Shown here: in pieces, positions 10,741-22,206 of the stretch | Position numbering within the stretch: position 1 is the first letter of the stretch | Layout: the number at the start of each line of letters is the position of its first letter | Origin: Dactylorhiza incarnata | Taxonomy: Eukaryota > Streptophyta > Magnoliopsida > Asparagales > Orchidaceae | Assembly (NCBI GenBank): GCA_033032865.1 | Contig: JAWHQI010000272.1 | Coordinates: 1,240,001 to 1,304,000 of the forward strand | Reading direction: 5' to 3' | Length of the DNA stretch: 64,000 nucleotides | Notes under the pieces: model-generated | Seen by the model: only the letters and a program-made list of their open reading frames with translations | Databases searched by the model: none | Told to the model about the DNA's origin: nothing | Position numbers and translations under genes: made by a program

Positions 10741-11500
10741 AATTGATTGTGCAGGAATAGGTAGGGTCCCACTCAAGAGAAAAAGGAGTGGGAAGAAAGA
10801 TGTGGGTCATGAAGAAAGAACTAAATGAAACCAAGGGAGTGATCTCTTCTTTAAAACCTCCTTGATTATCCTTATAGTCCAGAAAATTAATATCATAAAC
10901 TCTATTTTCAATAAATAGAATTACTGGGAAAAACAGCAAGAATTTTCTAAAAAAATAGATCTGTTCACTCAGAGGTGCGTCGAATAGAAGTCGACGTACC
11001 ATCGACTTCTACTCGACGCTAGCATCAAGAAGCACTCAGAGTGGATAATTCGAATAGAATTCGACGCAACATCAAGTTCATATCGACGCATGCGTCGACT
11101 TAATAGTCGCTGATCACATTCGTGGGCGCGTCGATTATAAATCAAAGCAACGTCGATATGTCTACGTTGATTTAAGAATTGCTGAGCAACCTCAAAGTCG
11201 TGTCGAATGGTAATCGACGCAACGCTGATACAGCAGCGTGCGCAAAACTTCTTCTAGAAGCAACCCAAACATATTTTTACGCGCCAAATATTAATTCTAT
11301 ATAAACGGTATGTTGTCTTAAACCCTAAGTTGTGCGATTCGTTTCCTTTTTAATCATCTTCAGTGTCGAATCATTTATGCTTTCGAATTTTTCTCTCCTT
11401 GCTCTCTTGTTCTCCAGTTCTCTCGTGCTGTTCTCTCTCTCATTTTATCTTGTGTTTGCAGGTACCTCACATCAATTGCTCCACCAAAAGTAAACTCTGG
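10741..11500 (+). other. Non-coding spacer where pol would be expected
   Basis: No pol motifs are present. From about 10975 to 11235 the spacer carries the same CGTCGA/TCGACG words as the LTRs. A TATA-like box lies at 11298-11305, and a pyrimidine-rich tract ends in TTTGCAG at about 11460, resembling a splice acceptor before the envelope-like ORF. It looks like a leader or promoter for the third ORF. Confidence 0.55.
11298..11305 (+). promoter_or_regulatory. Candidate internal TATA box before the envelope-like ORF
   Basis: TATATAAA (context TTCTATATAAACGG), about 210 bp upstream of the ORF at 11508. If used, it would give the third ORF its own transcript. Confidence 0.4.
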
Positions 11501-11507
11501 TTTTGAT

Positions 11508-13417
11508 GTGGATGTTGGTTCTTGCAGTGCAGCGACCGAAAGCTTCAAGGCCATTCTTGGCCTATTTCAAGATGTTGGCTTAACCAAGCTGATATCCACA
11601 AGATGCAAGATCTTGGATATCGAACTGACTGAGTTTAAAGATAGTGTTCAAATAGGAGAGGATGGATCCCTCATGGGAAAAGTGTCTGACACAGATGTAC
11701 AGATAACGGAGGAGTTATTGAATCAAACATATGATCTTCTAACTGGAATGAGTCAGATGAATTAACAGGGGATGAGACCAAGAGGGCCCTGTAGATTATG
11801 CAATTCAAGAAAGATAAGCCCTTAAATCTGAAAAAGATCGATCTAGGAGAAGAATACAGGTTCCTTGCAGACATAGTAGGGAAGGTTTTACTGTGTAAGA
11901 TTTCAGCACATGATGCTATTCTCAAGCAACAACTTCAGATAATGAGAGCTCTTGTTCTTAAGAAAAAGGTAAATTGAGGGAGATGCATTATGAAAATGAT
12001 TGGGCACAAGTACTCTCATAAGGAAAATGCATATAAGAGAGATATGAGTCAAGTACTTCTCCACCACTACCCAGCAGTGTGTAAATCAAAGGGAGTGCCA
12101 ATACCACCAGGGAAAAGAATCAATATAGGAATCTTCTCAAAGTGGACCAGGCAAATCTTGAAGTCTGTTCAAGCCTCATCTTCACCTCCTCCCTCTCCAC
12201 CTCCTCAAGATTTAAAGAGACATATACCAGATCCTCCAAGGGATAATATTCCTCCTCCTCCCTCTCCAACTCCACAGGACACTGTCCCCAAATCTCCCTC
12301 AGGATGTTATTCCAGCACAACCATCTCCTCAGCAACATCAACAATAACAACAGCAAAACCTTCACTCCATCCTATCTATTTCAGTCTCAGATCCAACACC
12401 TCACATTCCTCAACAACAACCATCAACTAGTACCTCAGACTCTCAGTCTGCTCCTCCACCACCACTATCATCAATTCATATCTCCCCTGAAATCTACCAT
12501 GCACTCTCTCCTATCCCAGAAGATTTCCCACCATCACCTCCTCCATATACCACACTTATCCCTCCAATTGACCTTGAGCAGATTATCTCTAAGGCAGTTG
12601 GCTTGGCCTCCACTACGTTTACTGATCTATTAGCCACTCAAGCCAGAAAGTTTGACAGAAAATACTCCCAAATGGAGGCTGAACTGCTGGTCTCCAAAAG
12701 ATCCCTCCAGGGCATCAAGGACTACATGTCTTCCTCCCTAATGACCAAGGAATTCTTAACCTCTCTTGCCAGCAAGGTTAAGAAGGTGGAGAATATTATG
12801 GAGGAAGAAAGGCCAGTCCTAGAGTTGAGTGGCATCAATAAAGAGAATGATGATACACCTCCTGATAAAGTGACCATCTTCCAAGGTCCAAATATCCAGG
12901 GGAGCCAGCTTCAGAGCATCAAGAGGAGCAAGGAAAAGAGAAAGAGCCAGAGAATCAAGTTGAAACTATTGCAGACAGCCAGGGGGAGCCTGCTGATCAG
13001 GGGGACTTGATTGAAAAAGAGATGGAAGAGGTACATCAATATCTGACAAATGAGGGGGAGCTCCCTAGTACACCTCAAGAACCAACCCAACATCTAGGTG
13101 GAGCAATAATTGATGTAGATACAGCAGTGGTCCAGGTGGAGCACCATGCAGAAGAATTACTGGATGAGGTGGCAAAGATTGCCAAGGAAGCTACTAATAT
13201 TGCTGAGCTGAATGCACAAATTCAGGGAGAGCTTTTCAAAGACAATGTTGCTGAAGAAGAAGTAATGTCCCCTGAAGATGATGAGCCTCTGCAGATTGCC
13301 CCAAGGAAAATTTCAAAAGTTTCTCAAGAAAAAGAAAAACTCCTGAGAAGGATCAATGACTTCAGGTATCTCTGCTTATATCTTCTGAAGAAAGTCAAAC
13401 AGAATGTGGTGTGGTGA
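11508..13417 (+). pseudogene. Envelope-like third ORF of Sirevirus type, frameshifted
   Basis: The N-terminal block (ATESFKAILGLFQDVGLTKL, 11508-11765) continues in another frame with KPLNLKKIDLGEEYRFL and KISAHDAILKQQLQIMRAL, which resembles the envelope-like or 'putative plant transposon protein' domain found after pol in some plant retroelements. A Pro-rich segment (PPPPSP repeats, about 12180-12540) and a coiled-coil region follow (12603-13010: QARKFDRKYSQMEAELLVSK; 13007-13417: acidic, KIAKEATNIAELNAQIQ). I see no clear transmembrane segment. Several stops and shifts show it is not intact. The domain call is from memory of the family and moderately sure. Confidence 0.6.
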
Positions 13418-13564
13418 ACAATATTACTTATTTTACAATGTCTGAAATGTTTTGTGATTTCATTCTATTATACTTGTACAATCTATGTTGTCTTGTATGT
13501 AATTCTGCTTATGTAAAAGAATGTGTAAAATCACTTTAAACAAAACTGTAAGATTAGTTAAGAT

Positions 13565-13578
13565 AAATAGGGGGAGAT
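13565..13578 (+). other. Polypurine tract of the 8.15 kb element
   Basis: AAATAGGGGGAGAT immediately precedes the TG of the 3' LTR at 13579. Confidence 0.85.
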
Positions 13579-15209
13579 TGTTGGGAAAAACCTCTTGGAT
13601 TTAACTTAACAAATTATCTAAAGTGATTTTATCTCTTAGGATTTAATTACCCATTTGTATAGTGAGGGTAATATGGTCATGAGATGTCTTAGGATAACTC
13701 ACTCGACTTAGGTTGACAAGACCAGATCAAGACAAGAAGAATTTGGGTTAAGTTAAAATTGCGTCAACGCAACTTAGACTAGAAGTCCAAGCAACTCAAC
13801 TTTCTGTCGAAGTATATCAAGTCGACGCTACGTCGAAAGGATATCGACGTAGAGGAAATGGACATATTGAAGTATCATTACAAGTCGACGCAGCTTTGAC
13901 TTTAATTCAACGCAGAAGAAAGAATCTATCGAAGCCATCTGAAGTTGACGCAACGTCGACTACAATTCGACGTAGATGATGAAGTTCAGAGCCAAGCCTT
14001 CCACTCGACGGTTTCTTCGATAAGTAATCGACGCAACGTCGACAGCAGAGTTCAATCAGAGCAAGAATGGATTCGAAGCTGCTTTTACAAGAACTCGAAG
14101 GTGCGTCGATAGGAGAAAAAGAGAAATCGACGCAACGTCGAATACAGTCTGAAAAGAAAACCTTTTCAGCAGTCATTTTGGAACTCTCTCTCAAGGCCCA
14201 TAATACTGAAGACCGTTCTACAACGGCTCATTAATTGCCTAGAATAGAAAGGAGCAATAAAGAAGACAACAAAAGCTTTCTTAGAAAGGATCAAGACAAT
14301 TGGGAGACGGGTCGAGAACAAATGAGGAAAGGAAGAGAAATTGTCCAGGCCAATACCTTTTCAGCACACTCTTAAAAAGGAAATGAATTCAAATTAAAGG
14401 ATGGACAATAAATAAGAAGATTAGAGAGAATAAATGAGAGCATTCAACACATATTCGGTATTCTGTCGATTAGGGTTCTTCTTCTTCTTCCTGAACCCTA
14501 AAAGACAGTGAAGAACAAATACCGCTCTCTCTCGGTACAGTGAAAAACAGAAGGTTGTTCTTCATCACATATCATATAGCAGCCAGATTTTAATAGAACA
14601 AAGAGATAGGATCTGAAGCTCAAACCTCTGCAAATTATCTCTATCAAAAGCAGGGGTTCATCTTTAGCAGATCCAGAAAAGAGAAGACTGAAGCAGAAGG
14701 CTTCATCATAATTCTGATAACATAATTCTTCTCTCTACTTCTTCCTCCTTTCCTTCACCTTTCCTTCCTCTGTAAAAGAGTTTTTAGAATCCCTCTTCCA
14801 AAGGATTCAGTGGTTCAAGATCTCCTTATCAAAAGATCTGTGGTTCAAGATCTCCTTATCAAAAGATCTGTGGTTCAAGATCTCCTTATCAAAAGATCTT
14901 TGGTTCAAGAGTCCCCTTATCAAAAGACTCAAGCACAGGTGTGCTTGCTTACTAGGTGGTAGAAGAGGAGAGTACCCACATTTTGGGGAACCTCTATAAA
15001 AAATCCTTGTGTCTGTGTTGTGCTTTTCTATGCTGTCCCATTTATCATTTCTGCACATTTACTTTCAGTAATATTTATTTTGCCTGTGTTTTATTTGTGA
15101 GCATTATTCTTTAGTTAGTTTTATTGTTTGCACAGTTAAGATATAAAAAGATTAAAATCTCTATTCACCCCCCTCTAGAGGATTCTCAGAGGCACACTGT
15201 GCACTTTCA
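13579..15209 (+). repeat. 3' LTR of the 8.15 kb element
   Basis: It is 1631 bp. It has the same TG...CA termini, the palindromes TCGACGCAACGTCGA (14028-14042 and 14127-14141) and the 30-bp repeats (about 14808-14935) as the 5' LTR. It is shorter mainly through a gap near 13758 and a shorter C-run near 15168. The TSD copy AGAAC follows at 15210-15214. Confidence 0.93.
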
Positions 15210-15214
15210 AGAAC

Positions 15215-15882
15215 CCTTCTTGTTACTGATTGGCAAGCGGTAGATTGATCCAGCAAAACTGGCAAGCTTAGATCCAGATGGAACAAAATGCAACCTTCCC
15301 TTTCCGGCCTACTGCAAGATGTGGATTTATATTAGCGACGAGTGGAGATCAATCTGCCCAGAGTGAAGATCCTCCCCGAGCAGCGCGTTTTCCCTCTCCA
15401 TCGGCTACAAGAACCTCTTCCTTGATCGAGAGAGTAATATCTCTCTCTCCTGTGTGGTGGTTGAAGAGATCATCAAACTTCAGATCTGCGGCGGAGCAGG
15501 GAGTAGAGGAGTAGTAGGGACCATCAATTGGATCTACTCCTACACCATCGATGACGGTCATATATGGATCTCCTTCAGGCGAGGTTGAGAACAGCAGACC
15601 TCCTTCGTGCGATCTCAGGTGAGAGGCTCTTCTAATGATCGATGACCACCAGTGGAAAGAAAGACTCCAACATCAAGTGGCAAGCTTCCTCCCTCGTGAA
15701 CTGAAAGCAGATCTAACAGAGAAGCTAAGTTCTTGTTTTCCCGATTGATTTTGAACATGAGAAGGAGAAAGATTTTCCTTTAAATGCTCGATTGGCCGCA
15801 AAAAATGGGAGAACCTCTTGCTGCGGAAAAGAAAAAACGGAGAGCGCACAAACCCTAGAAACGTTATCATGAGAATTTGGAG
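15215..15882. other. Older flanking DNA between two elements
   Basis: It lies between the TSD of the 8.15 kb element and that of the Tat-like element. I see no supported gene. On the minus strand it reads towards the copia gag relic and may be that relic's LTR or leader, but no partner copy is in the window to prove it. Confidence 0.4.
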
Positions 15883-15887
15883 GCTAG

Positions 15888-16621
15888 TGTAAACCAGGAC
15901 TTGGTCTCTTGTGGAGCTCGGGCCCTCAAAGATGAGGGGCAGCTAGCACTTACTGATTCCTCGAAGGGAATAGACCGGAGACTTGGAACTAGACACAGAC
16001 CCTTGGTCACAGCGAGGAGGTCCCGCCACACACTCGGAAGATCTTTGAGCGCTTCCCCTCCCAAGCCAAATCTGAGACTAGGCACCTTGGAGAGCCTGAG
16101 AGCTAAACCAATATAACCTAGGGAGGAAGAAGCTCAAAGTTCTGAGATTGGGATCCTTTCCAAATGTGCCCTTCAAGGTCTATTTATAGTTTTTCCAGTT
16201 CGGTCTGTTAATAGTGGGATTCTGCCTTACTCTTTTGCTATACGCAGCCCAAAATAGTCTGCAAACAGCCAAACTTCGCTGTTTTGAGAGGCTAACTATA
16301 GACCACCGGGCGCTTCTAGGTAAAAACACCCCTGGACCCTTACTGGGTGAGCTGCCCATAAGGGCCCCCTCTCGCGAGCTGTGAGGCCTGGCTCGCTCGC
16401 CTCCCTGCGATCGACCGACGTGGGTCCAGGCCTGCTCGCCTTCCCGCGAGCGGCTGATGAGAGCCCAACTAGCCCGCTCCCTGCGAGCAGCCGGCGAGAG
16501 CCCAGCTCACCCGCTTTCCTGCGAGCCTTCTTTGGTACTCGGGCTCGCCCTCCTTCTTACTCCTCTCGCCTATTGACTTCTTAGTCCCTGCTCACCCCCT
16601 AGCAAATACCGGGGTTGTACA
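15888..16621 (-). repeat. 3' LTR of the Tat-like element
   Basis: It is 734 bp. On the minus strand it starts TGTACAACCCCGGTATT, and it carries a minus-strand TATA box at 16181-16188. Its C/G-rich segment at 16370-16560 is built on CGCGAG/CTCGC words. It aligns along its length with the right LTR. Confidence 0.93.
16181..16188 (-). promoter_or_regulatory. TATA box in the left Tat-like LTR
   Basis: The minus-strand word TATAAATA is matched at the same place in the right LTR (51183-51190). Confidence 0.65.
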
Positions 16622-16640
16622 CAATCCCCGCTCTTCGCGA
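16622..16640 (-). other. Polypurine tract of the Tat-like element
   Basis: On the minus strand it reads CGCGAAGAGCGGGGATTG just before TGTACAACC. The gag-only element at 52289-57385 has an almost identical sequence before its 3' LTR. Confidence 0.75.
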
Positions 16641-16737
16641 GGCTACCTTAGGCTCGCGAAGAAACATCCAACCCCTGGTGTTCGCCGGACCCTCGATGAC
16701 ATGGTGGGAATCTTTTGGTGGGACCCATGCCCACTGC

Positions 16738-18050
16738 TATAAATATTATCGATCGTGGCTGAAGAGTACCCCTCTTTTCCTTTCAACTTCTATCACTGCT
16801 TCGTACTGTAGCTCTCAGGAAATGCCTATTTCGGAGGAGACCCGAGCTCGCCTCAACGCGGCACGAGCTAGCGAGCACGCAGACCTCGCCTAGCCCGCCC
16901 CTTGGGCCTCGAAGCCGGCTCCTCCTAAAATGTTGAAGGCAAAGTCGATCCGACGACAATCGAGGGGGAAGGGTCTTTGGCCCCGGACCTGTCGCTCGAC
17001 CTCCTGCTCGCGGATCAGGTACTTGGGTTGATAAACTGACCCTCCCCTCTTTGCTGCTAATGCTTCTTTCTCTCATAGCTCAAGCCTGCTGGAGAACCTG
17101 ACGGGTGAGGCCCAGGAGGACGCTCGCCTCGCTACCCCCCAGGGAGGCGGTGTGGAGATAATGGATCTGGATGCCACCCCATCCCACTCAAAATCGCCTC
17201 AACCTAGTAAGCATTCTCTTGCGATTCCTCGATGAACCCCCAATATTGTCCTAATGACATTATCTTTTCGCAGAGTCTCCTCTCGCGACTCCTAGGTGGC
17301 GAGCCACACCATCGCTCCCGCGTCCTCCTCCAGTGATAAATATCTCCGTCCTGGACTTTACCCCCTGGACCAAATGAACCACGGAAACTCTCTCCTGGGC
17401 GCCGTCCATGGTGAGGGTGTCTCACCTCCCCCCTCGGGCTTGGGTAAATTAGTGACCCTGCCCCATGGAAATCCCTTCCACGGTCGGCCCAGCTCTTGTC
17501 GCCCACAGCCCGGTAAAGCGACTCCTATCTCGCCTGATTGGCCTAAACCGATCAACAATCGGCCTCTCCCTTCTCAATGTTAACCTCTTTCTTTCGCAGA
17601 TCGTCCTGAGAGTTCCAGCGACTTTGACTTTGGAGAGGAGGAGTTATCCCCACTTCCTTTGCTGGAGGAGACGGATGATTTCCTTGGCGACCCGCAGGAC
17701 CCCAAGACTATGAAGAGGCGAACCTCAGAACTATTCCAAAAATACAGGTGAATGTTGTAAGACTTATACAGCCAGGTGAGAAGGACAGGTAGGCGGCCAA
17801 GGAGCAAATTGCCTCGTTTGGGGATGAATGAGAACGGCTCTAAGCCGAGCTACTGCGGGATACTCACGAGGAGGCCACCTCCCCGGGAGTGCACCCTGCG
17901 CGGGTGGACGATCATGCTCGCTTGATCTAGTCCGAGGTCTGCGCCTCCCGCGCGTATCATTATCCTGCGAGGCCGCCCAGCTCGGGGGTGCGAGGCAGAG
18001 GTCGGTGGAGGTGGATTAAATATTGGCATTGCTTGCGCTCGCGTAACCTT
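16738..18050 (+). pseudogene. Plus-strand (antisense) gene-like unit A inside the Tat-like element
   Basis: This unit runs opposite to pol. A TATA box (16738-16744) precedes an ATG at 16822 (MPISEETRARLNAARASEHA). Splice-like sites suggest exons at about 16822-17018, 17079-17206, 17274-17410 and 17600-17747, with introns starting GT and ending CAG or TAG. Readable pieces include LLENLTGEAQEDARLATPQG and SSDFDFGEEELSPLPLLEE (acidic). A TAG at 16891 and poor continuity between exons suggest decay. I recognise no domain. Extra ORFs, some antisense, are known in Tat-lineage elements. The exon model is inference. Confidence 0.45.
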
Positions 18051-18120
18051 TCGAATGGGCACCTTTTTGTAACTTTTAAATATTGTGAACAATGGTAGCA
18101 ACTGAAGCTCCTCTCGTCCG

Positions 18121-18149
18121 TCCCCCACCCCCCCCCCCCCCCCCCCCCC
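18121..18149. repeat. Long C-tract
   Basis: A near-uninterrupted C-run lies between units A and B. Similar shorter C-runs occur near 225-242, 8688-8701, 19227-19237 and 48969-48982. It is simple sequence; a G-quadruplex or i-motif is possible but unproven. Confidence 0.85.
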
Positions 18150-18477
18150 TCGGGCTTTCTCTATCTGAATTTTTTCTAGTATCTAATCTCGCATATAAGC
18201 ACTTGTTTTTTCTTTTTACTGCTCTATCGCGCGACCCACAAGGGCCCGCTCTACTTGCTCGTTGTATTGCTTTATATTACTATGAGACGCGACCCACGAA
18301 GGCTCGCTCTACCTATTCGATGTATTGCTTTATATTACTATGCGACGCGAGTCGATGTTTTTAGATTGTTGCGAGCGGTCCTGAAGAGGGTGGCCCACAT
18401 ATCGAGGTACATCATGGCGCGCTTTGGCTAACCGCACCCCCCGGTGCTTCGACTCCTCCCCGCCGCCTTTGCTTTTC

Positions 18478-18485
18478 TATAAATA
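18478..18485 (+). promoter_or_regulatory. TATA box of antisense unit B
   Basis: TATAAATA in the context TTCTATAAATAGGGCC, about 115 bp upstream of the ATG at 18601. It has the spacing of an ordinary plant RNA polymerase II core promoter and points opposite to the element's own transcription. Confidence 0.6.
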
Positions 18486-18600
18486 GGGCCAGCATTTATA
18501 GCCAACTACTGTATTGATTTTCTTCTTCCCTCTGCCTTCCTGCTTTCTCGCTCTCACACGCTTTTTTCTTTGTCCTCGCCTTTCTCTTCATAGAACGCAG

Positions 18601-20591
18601 ATGGGCGGTGATGGTGCTATTGCCGAAGGTCGGGCTAAATGCGCCTGGACCTTTTGCAATCACATCTTCCTCAATTGATCGCTTATGGAGGGCGAGTACC
18701 ACGCGATCATACCGAACTACATCCCGCCGTGGTTTTCCGCCCGGCACCCCACAAAGGAGGATGCGATCAACTTCCTCCTCCCGGATGAGCTTGCCATCCC
18801 GGCGGCTCACATTGAGGTGGGCTTGCGACTGCCCTTCTGACCCGAGATCATCCAGGTACTCGCTTGTCCTCCTACTTTCCCTTTTTCGCACTCGTTAAAA
18901 CTCCCATCTGACCACTCGCTGTAAACCCGCTAGATGTTCAAGTACTACGGCATGATCCCGGGTCAGATGACCCTCAACGCTATCGCCATGATGGTAGCTT
19001 TCGCATGCTACCTGCGGGAGGAGCGGATAGAGTTCAGCCTATCTGTCATCCACAAATTGTTCTCCTTCAGGGCGAATAAGGACGGGACCGCTTTTTTTGC
19101 GAGCAGCCACGCAAGGTCCACGAGACGGTCAACAAAATCCATTATTGGCCGCAGAAGTTCGTCATCGTGAAGGGACCTTTCGGCAGCGTCCCCCTCTCCC
19201 TTGTACAACGCACCGAAATAACCTACCCCCCCCCCCCCGGTGCTCGGTGGTCATGAGGCCGAGCTTTTCAAGTTCATGTCAACCAACTTTGAGGTCGCTT
19301 ACCTCTGAAGGAACGTCGACTAGCTATCTTATGTACCGCCAGGAGCAGGTTTTACTCGCACGCGCTCTTTTTAACCTTCGTTTTTTGCTTTCCCTTCTAG
19401 TCTTGAACCGCTGCTTACTCGTAGGAGAGTGAGACATTCCGCTCTACCCCCCTTTCGCAAAAGTTGGGTCTATCTCGCCCAGCCTTCTTCTCGCCAATTC
19501 CTCCGCCAAGGAGTGTCGAGCGCCTGCCTCCACCTGGGATCCTCCTCCCGAGAAGCGGCCCACGCCCGCGTGCCATAGATCGCAATCTCTGCCTCCCCCA
19601 TCCAAGAAGACGAAGACCCTTCCCCTGACCAAGGGGAAGGAGGTCCTCGAGATTTCACCCGGGGAAGATCGCCAGGCGAGCCTGCCAACAGATAAGGTGG
19701 TCGGAGAGTCTACCAAGGCGGTTGTCGGCACCTCAAAGGTGCTGGGTCTGAGGCCCCACCAGAATTTCGGCCTCGATACCAAGCATCTGGACGAGGTCGG
19801 CGCGCCCCTGTTGGTTTGGCCTCGATATCAACTCTCCTCCCCTCCTGGGTAGAGCAGGATGTGATTGGCAGTGATGCCTTCGCTTTTTCTTTCAGCCTTT
19901 ATGGGCGGGAGGACGCGAGTGAATTCAACTCGCTGACTTCCCGGATGATCGCTCAAGAGAGCGCGCAGTCCCAACTCCGCTCTCTGGAGCTCGCTCATAT
20001 GATGGGCCGGCGCAACTTCCAGACGAAAAGGAAATCCGAGGAGCACAAGCGCGAGCTAAAGGACGCGAAGAAGAAGATCGTGGGCCTGAAGAAGGATAAA
20101 AGCTCCGAAGGACTTCAGGATGAGCTGAAGGCCGCGATTGAAGAGGTGGAAATCCTCAAAGACAAATTGGCCATCTCGGATGGCCTCGTAGCCAGCCTCC
20201 AGGGCGGAATGGTGAGCCTCACTGGTCAATCGCCTACCTCTTCATTATTATTTTTTACACCTCACCCTAATACTCTTTCTCGCAGGATGCCGAGACCGCC
20301 AGCGAGCTTCTCGCTCACACCACCGCCTTGGAGAAGCAAGTGGATGTGCTCAAGGCCCTCAATCTCGAATTAGTCCAGGCAACCCTTCCGCCAAGCCCGA
20401 GGTCTTTGAGGGCAAGGCGACTGGAGCAGAAGACGGAGATGCGAGAGGGAGCGCTCCATGCGGCGTGGTTCGCCTTCCGCGCTCTCCAAAGGGCCGGCCT
20501 ACTCACTGCCGAGGCGGAAGAGCTAACCCTCAAGAACGTTATCCCGGAGCTATTCATGCCCACTAGGGAGCGAGAGCGAGCAGTCCGCTGA
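18601..20591 (+). pseudogene. Antisense unit B: gypsy-type 'putative transposon' domain plus coiled coil
   Basis: Exon 1 (18601-18855) encodes EGEYHAIIPNYIPPWFSARH and HIEVGLRLPF, with stops at two places. After an intron (18856-18933), exon 2 gives MFKYYGMIPGQMTLNAIAMM, EERIEFSLSVIHKLFSF and, one frame over, KVHETVNKIHYWPQKFVIVK. This matches the plant 'putative gypsy type transposon' family as I remember it. A basic linker follows (about 19590-19830). A coiled coil (19816-20211: ELKDAKKKIVGLKKDKSSEG) then splices (20212-20285) to DAETASELLAHTTALEKQVD and ends at 20591. The role of the family is unknown. Confidence 0.65.
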
Positions 20592-21400
20592 CGAGCCCTG
20601 ATACATTGCATTTTCTTTCTTGTTTTTCTCTTCTCTTTTTTGGTTGGCGAGATCGCCGCGGAACTTGTAATGCACTTTCGAGAAATGAAACAAGGGATAA
20701 TTTTGCATATCTTGAAATTGTCTTTTTATCTTGTCTGCGCCAATGCCTTTTTTCTATGCTCGCGTTAACGTATTTTGTTATGCTCATGCTCATACGCTTA
20801 GATGCGCTCGCATCTCAACGCTTAACCTTACTCGCATCCCTGCGTTTAGTCATGCTCGTGCTCGCACATTTCTTATCGGTGATGGTTATAAGGTTCACCG
20901 TTTTGTCATACTTTCATTTCGTCCCGCTACTATGCCTCGCGTACACCCAATAAGGCGTTCACGTTGCTTCTCTCGCGCAGAAGCTTTGTTAGATAGACCT
21001 TCTGCTTGCTTTTCGCACCTAGGTAAAGCGTGGTTCGCTTCGCGCTTTTGGCTCGCCCAGTGGGGGACCTTGCGAGCAGGGTCGATATTAACCTGCCTCG
21101 CTCGCCCAACCCCTGCGTGCGACCAGTGTTGCTTGTTAACTACTGCGCTGACGGACCTCCCTGGCTCGCTAGTTTTAGGCATTGCATATGAATTCTCCAA
21201 GTGTTTTGCGAGCCAGGGCCCGACACGATGAGCCTTTCGACCACCGTATTCAGTCTCCTTGCAGTTCCCGTTGGTCTTAAGCGTTTTCCACCTGATGTTG
21301 CTTTTTATTTCCCGCGAGCGAGCCCCGAGGCTCGCCCCGTCTAGGCCTTGTCTTGAGAGATTTTCCGAACCAAGCCCATTAACATGAACAACTTGCTTGT
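20592..21400. other. Non-coding 3' region of the Tat-like element
   Basis: It lies downstream of antisense unit B and holds no supported coding frame. CTCGC/GCTCG words recur, as in the element's LTRs. Confidence 0.5.
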
Positions 21401-21965
21401 CAGCCTCTCCGCGAAATCGACCTGACCCACCAGCTAGTGAGAGCCCGTCGGCGGGATCGTCCGGGGTAATCCAGCATGAATACTTGTTATAATGTCAGCC
21501 TCTCCGCGAGATCAACTTGACCCACCGGCTAGTGAGAGCCCGGCAGCGGGATCGTCCGGGGCATTCCAGCATGAATAATTGTTACCTTGCCAGCCTCTCC
21601 GTGAGATCAACCTGACCCACGGGCTAGTGAGAGCCCGGCGGCGGGATCGTCTGGGGGCATTCCAGCATGAATACTTGTTACCTTGCCAGCCTCTCTGCGA
21701 GATCAACCTGACCCAACGGCTAGTGAGAGCCTGGCAGCGGGATCGTCCGGGGCATTTCAGGATGAATACTTGTTACCCTGCCAGCCTCTCCGTGAGATCA
21801 ACCTGACCCACCGGCTAGTGAGAGCCCGGCAGCAGGATCGTTCGGGGCAGTCCAGCATGAATACTTGTTACCATGCCAGCCTCTCCGCGAGATCAACCTA
21901 ACCCACCGGCTAGTGAGAGCCTGGCAGCGGATCATCTGGGGCAATCCAGCATGAAACACTTGAGC
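21401..21965. repeat. 95-bp tandem array, six units
   Basis: Units start with CAGCCTCTCC at 21401, 21496, 21591, 21687, 21782 and 21877. Each contains GGCTAGTGAGAGCCC and CCAGCATGAA. The array lies between the end of pol and the antisense units. On the minus strand its core GGGCTCTCACTAGCCGG recurs in the arrays of the gag-only element at 56070-56270. Confidence 0.92.
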
Positions 21966-22045
21966 ACTCCTACTTAGAAAAAACTTCAGAACCAATGTAT
22001 GGTGAGTCAAACATATAACAAATCAATTACAAAAAGTTCTATGGG

Positions 22046-22206
22046 TAGAATCGTTTCAGGTCATCCCCGCTCCTGGCCAGGCCGAGGGGTACCCCATCCA
22101 CATCTCGGAGGTGGTACCCTCCTGATCTAAGCACCTCATCTACAATATAAGGCCCCTCCCATTTGGGATTGAGCTTTCCTACCGCGGATCCTCTCCCAGT
22201 CGCGTC
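22046..22206 (-). pseudogene. C-terminal tail of the Tat-like integrase
   Basis: On the minus strand this reads GKLNPKWEGPYIVDEVLRSG then YHLRDVDGVPL, ending in a stop after FYP. This is the typical end of a gypsy integrase C-terminal domain. It continues the frame that breaks off at 45365 (QFEKGDLVLKKVDA). The two halves were separated by the copia array, which duplicated GCGTC. Confidence 0.9.

Larger units (their letters stand above)
7059..15209 (+). mobile_element. Complete 8.15 kb Sirevirus-like copia element lacking pol
   Basis: The two LTRs (7059-8742 and 13579-15209) both start TGTTGGGAAAAACC and end TGCACTTTCA. The 5-bp duplication AGAAC flanks the element exactly (7054-7058 and 15210-15214). 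A primer site (8745-8755) and a polypurine tract (13565-13578) are present. The interior holds a broken gag (8843-10417) and an envelope-like ORF region (11508-13417). I find no protease, integrase, RT or RNase H motifs between them, so the element is non-autonomous. It inserted just upstream of the minus-strand copia relic. Confidence 0.92.

Noticed and set aside
11671..11925. Minus-strand ORFs across the envelope-like region
   Set aside because: They are shadows of the plus-strand frame and show no recognisable domain.
15877..16116. ORFs inside the Tat-like LTRs (also 50903-51118, 16381-16584, 51383-51583)
   Set aside because: They appear in both LTR copies because the LTRs are repeats. 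There are no domains or coding signal.
18121..18149. C-tract as a regulatory quadruplex
   Set aside because: Homopolymer C-runs occur at several unrelated places in the window, and nothing ties this one to a promoter.
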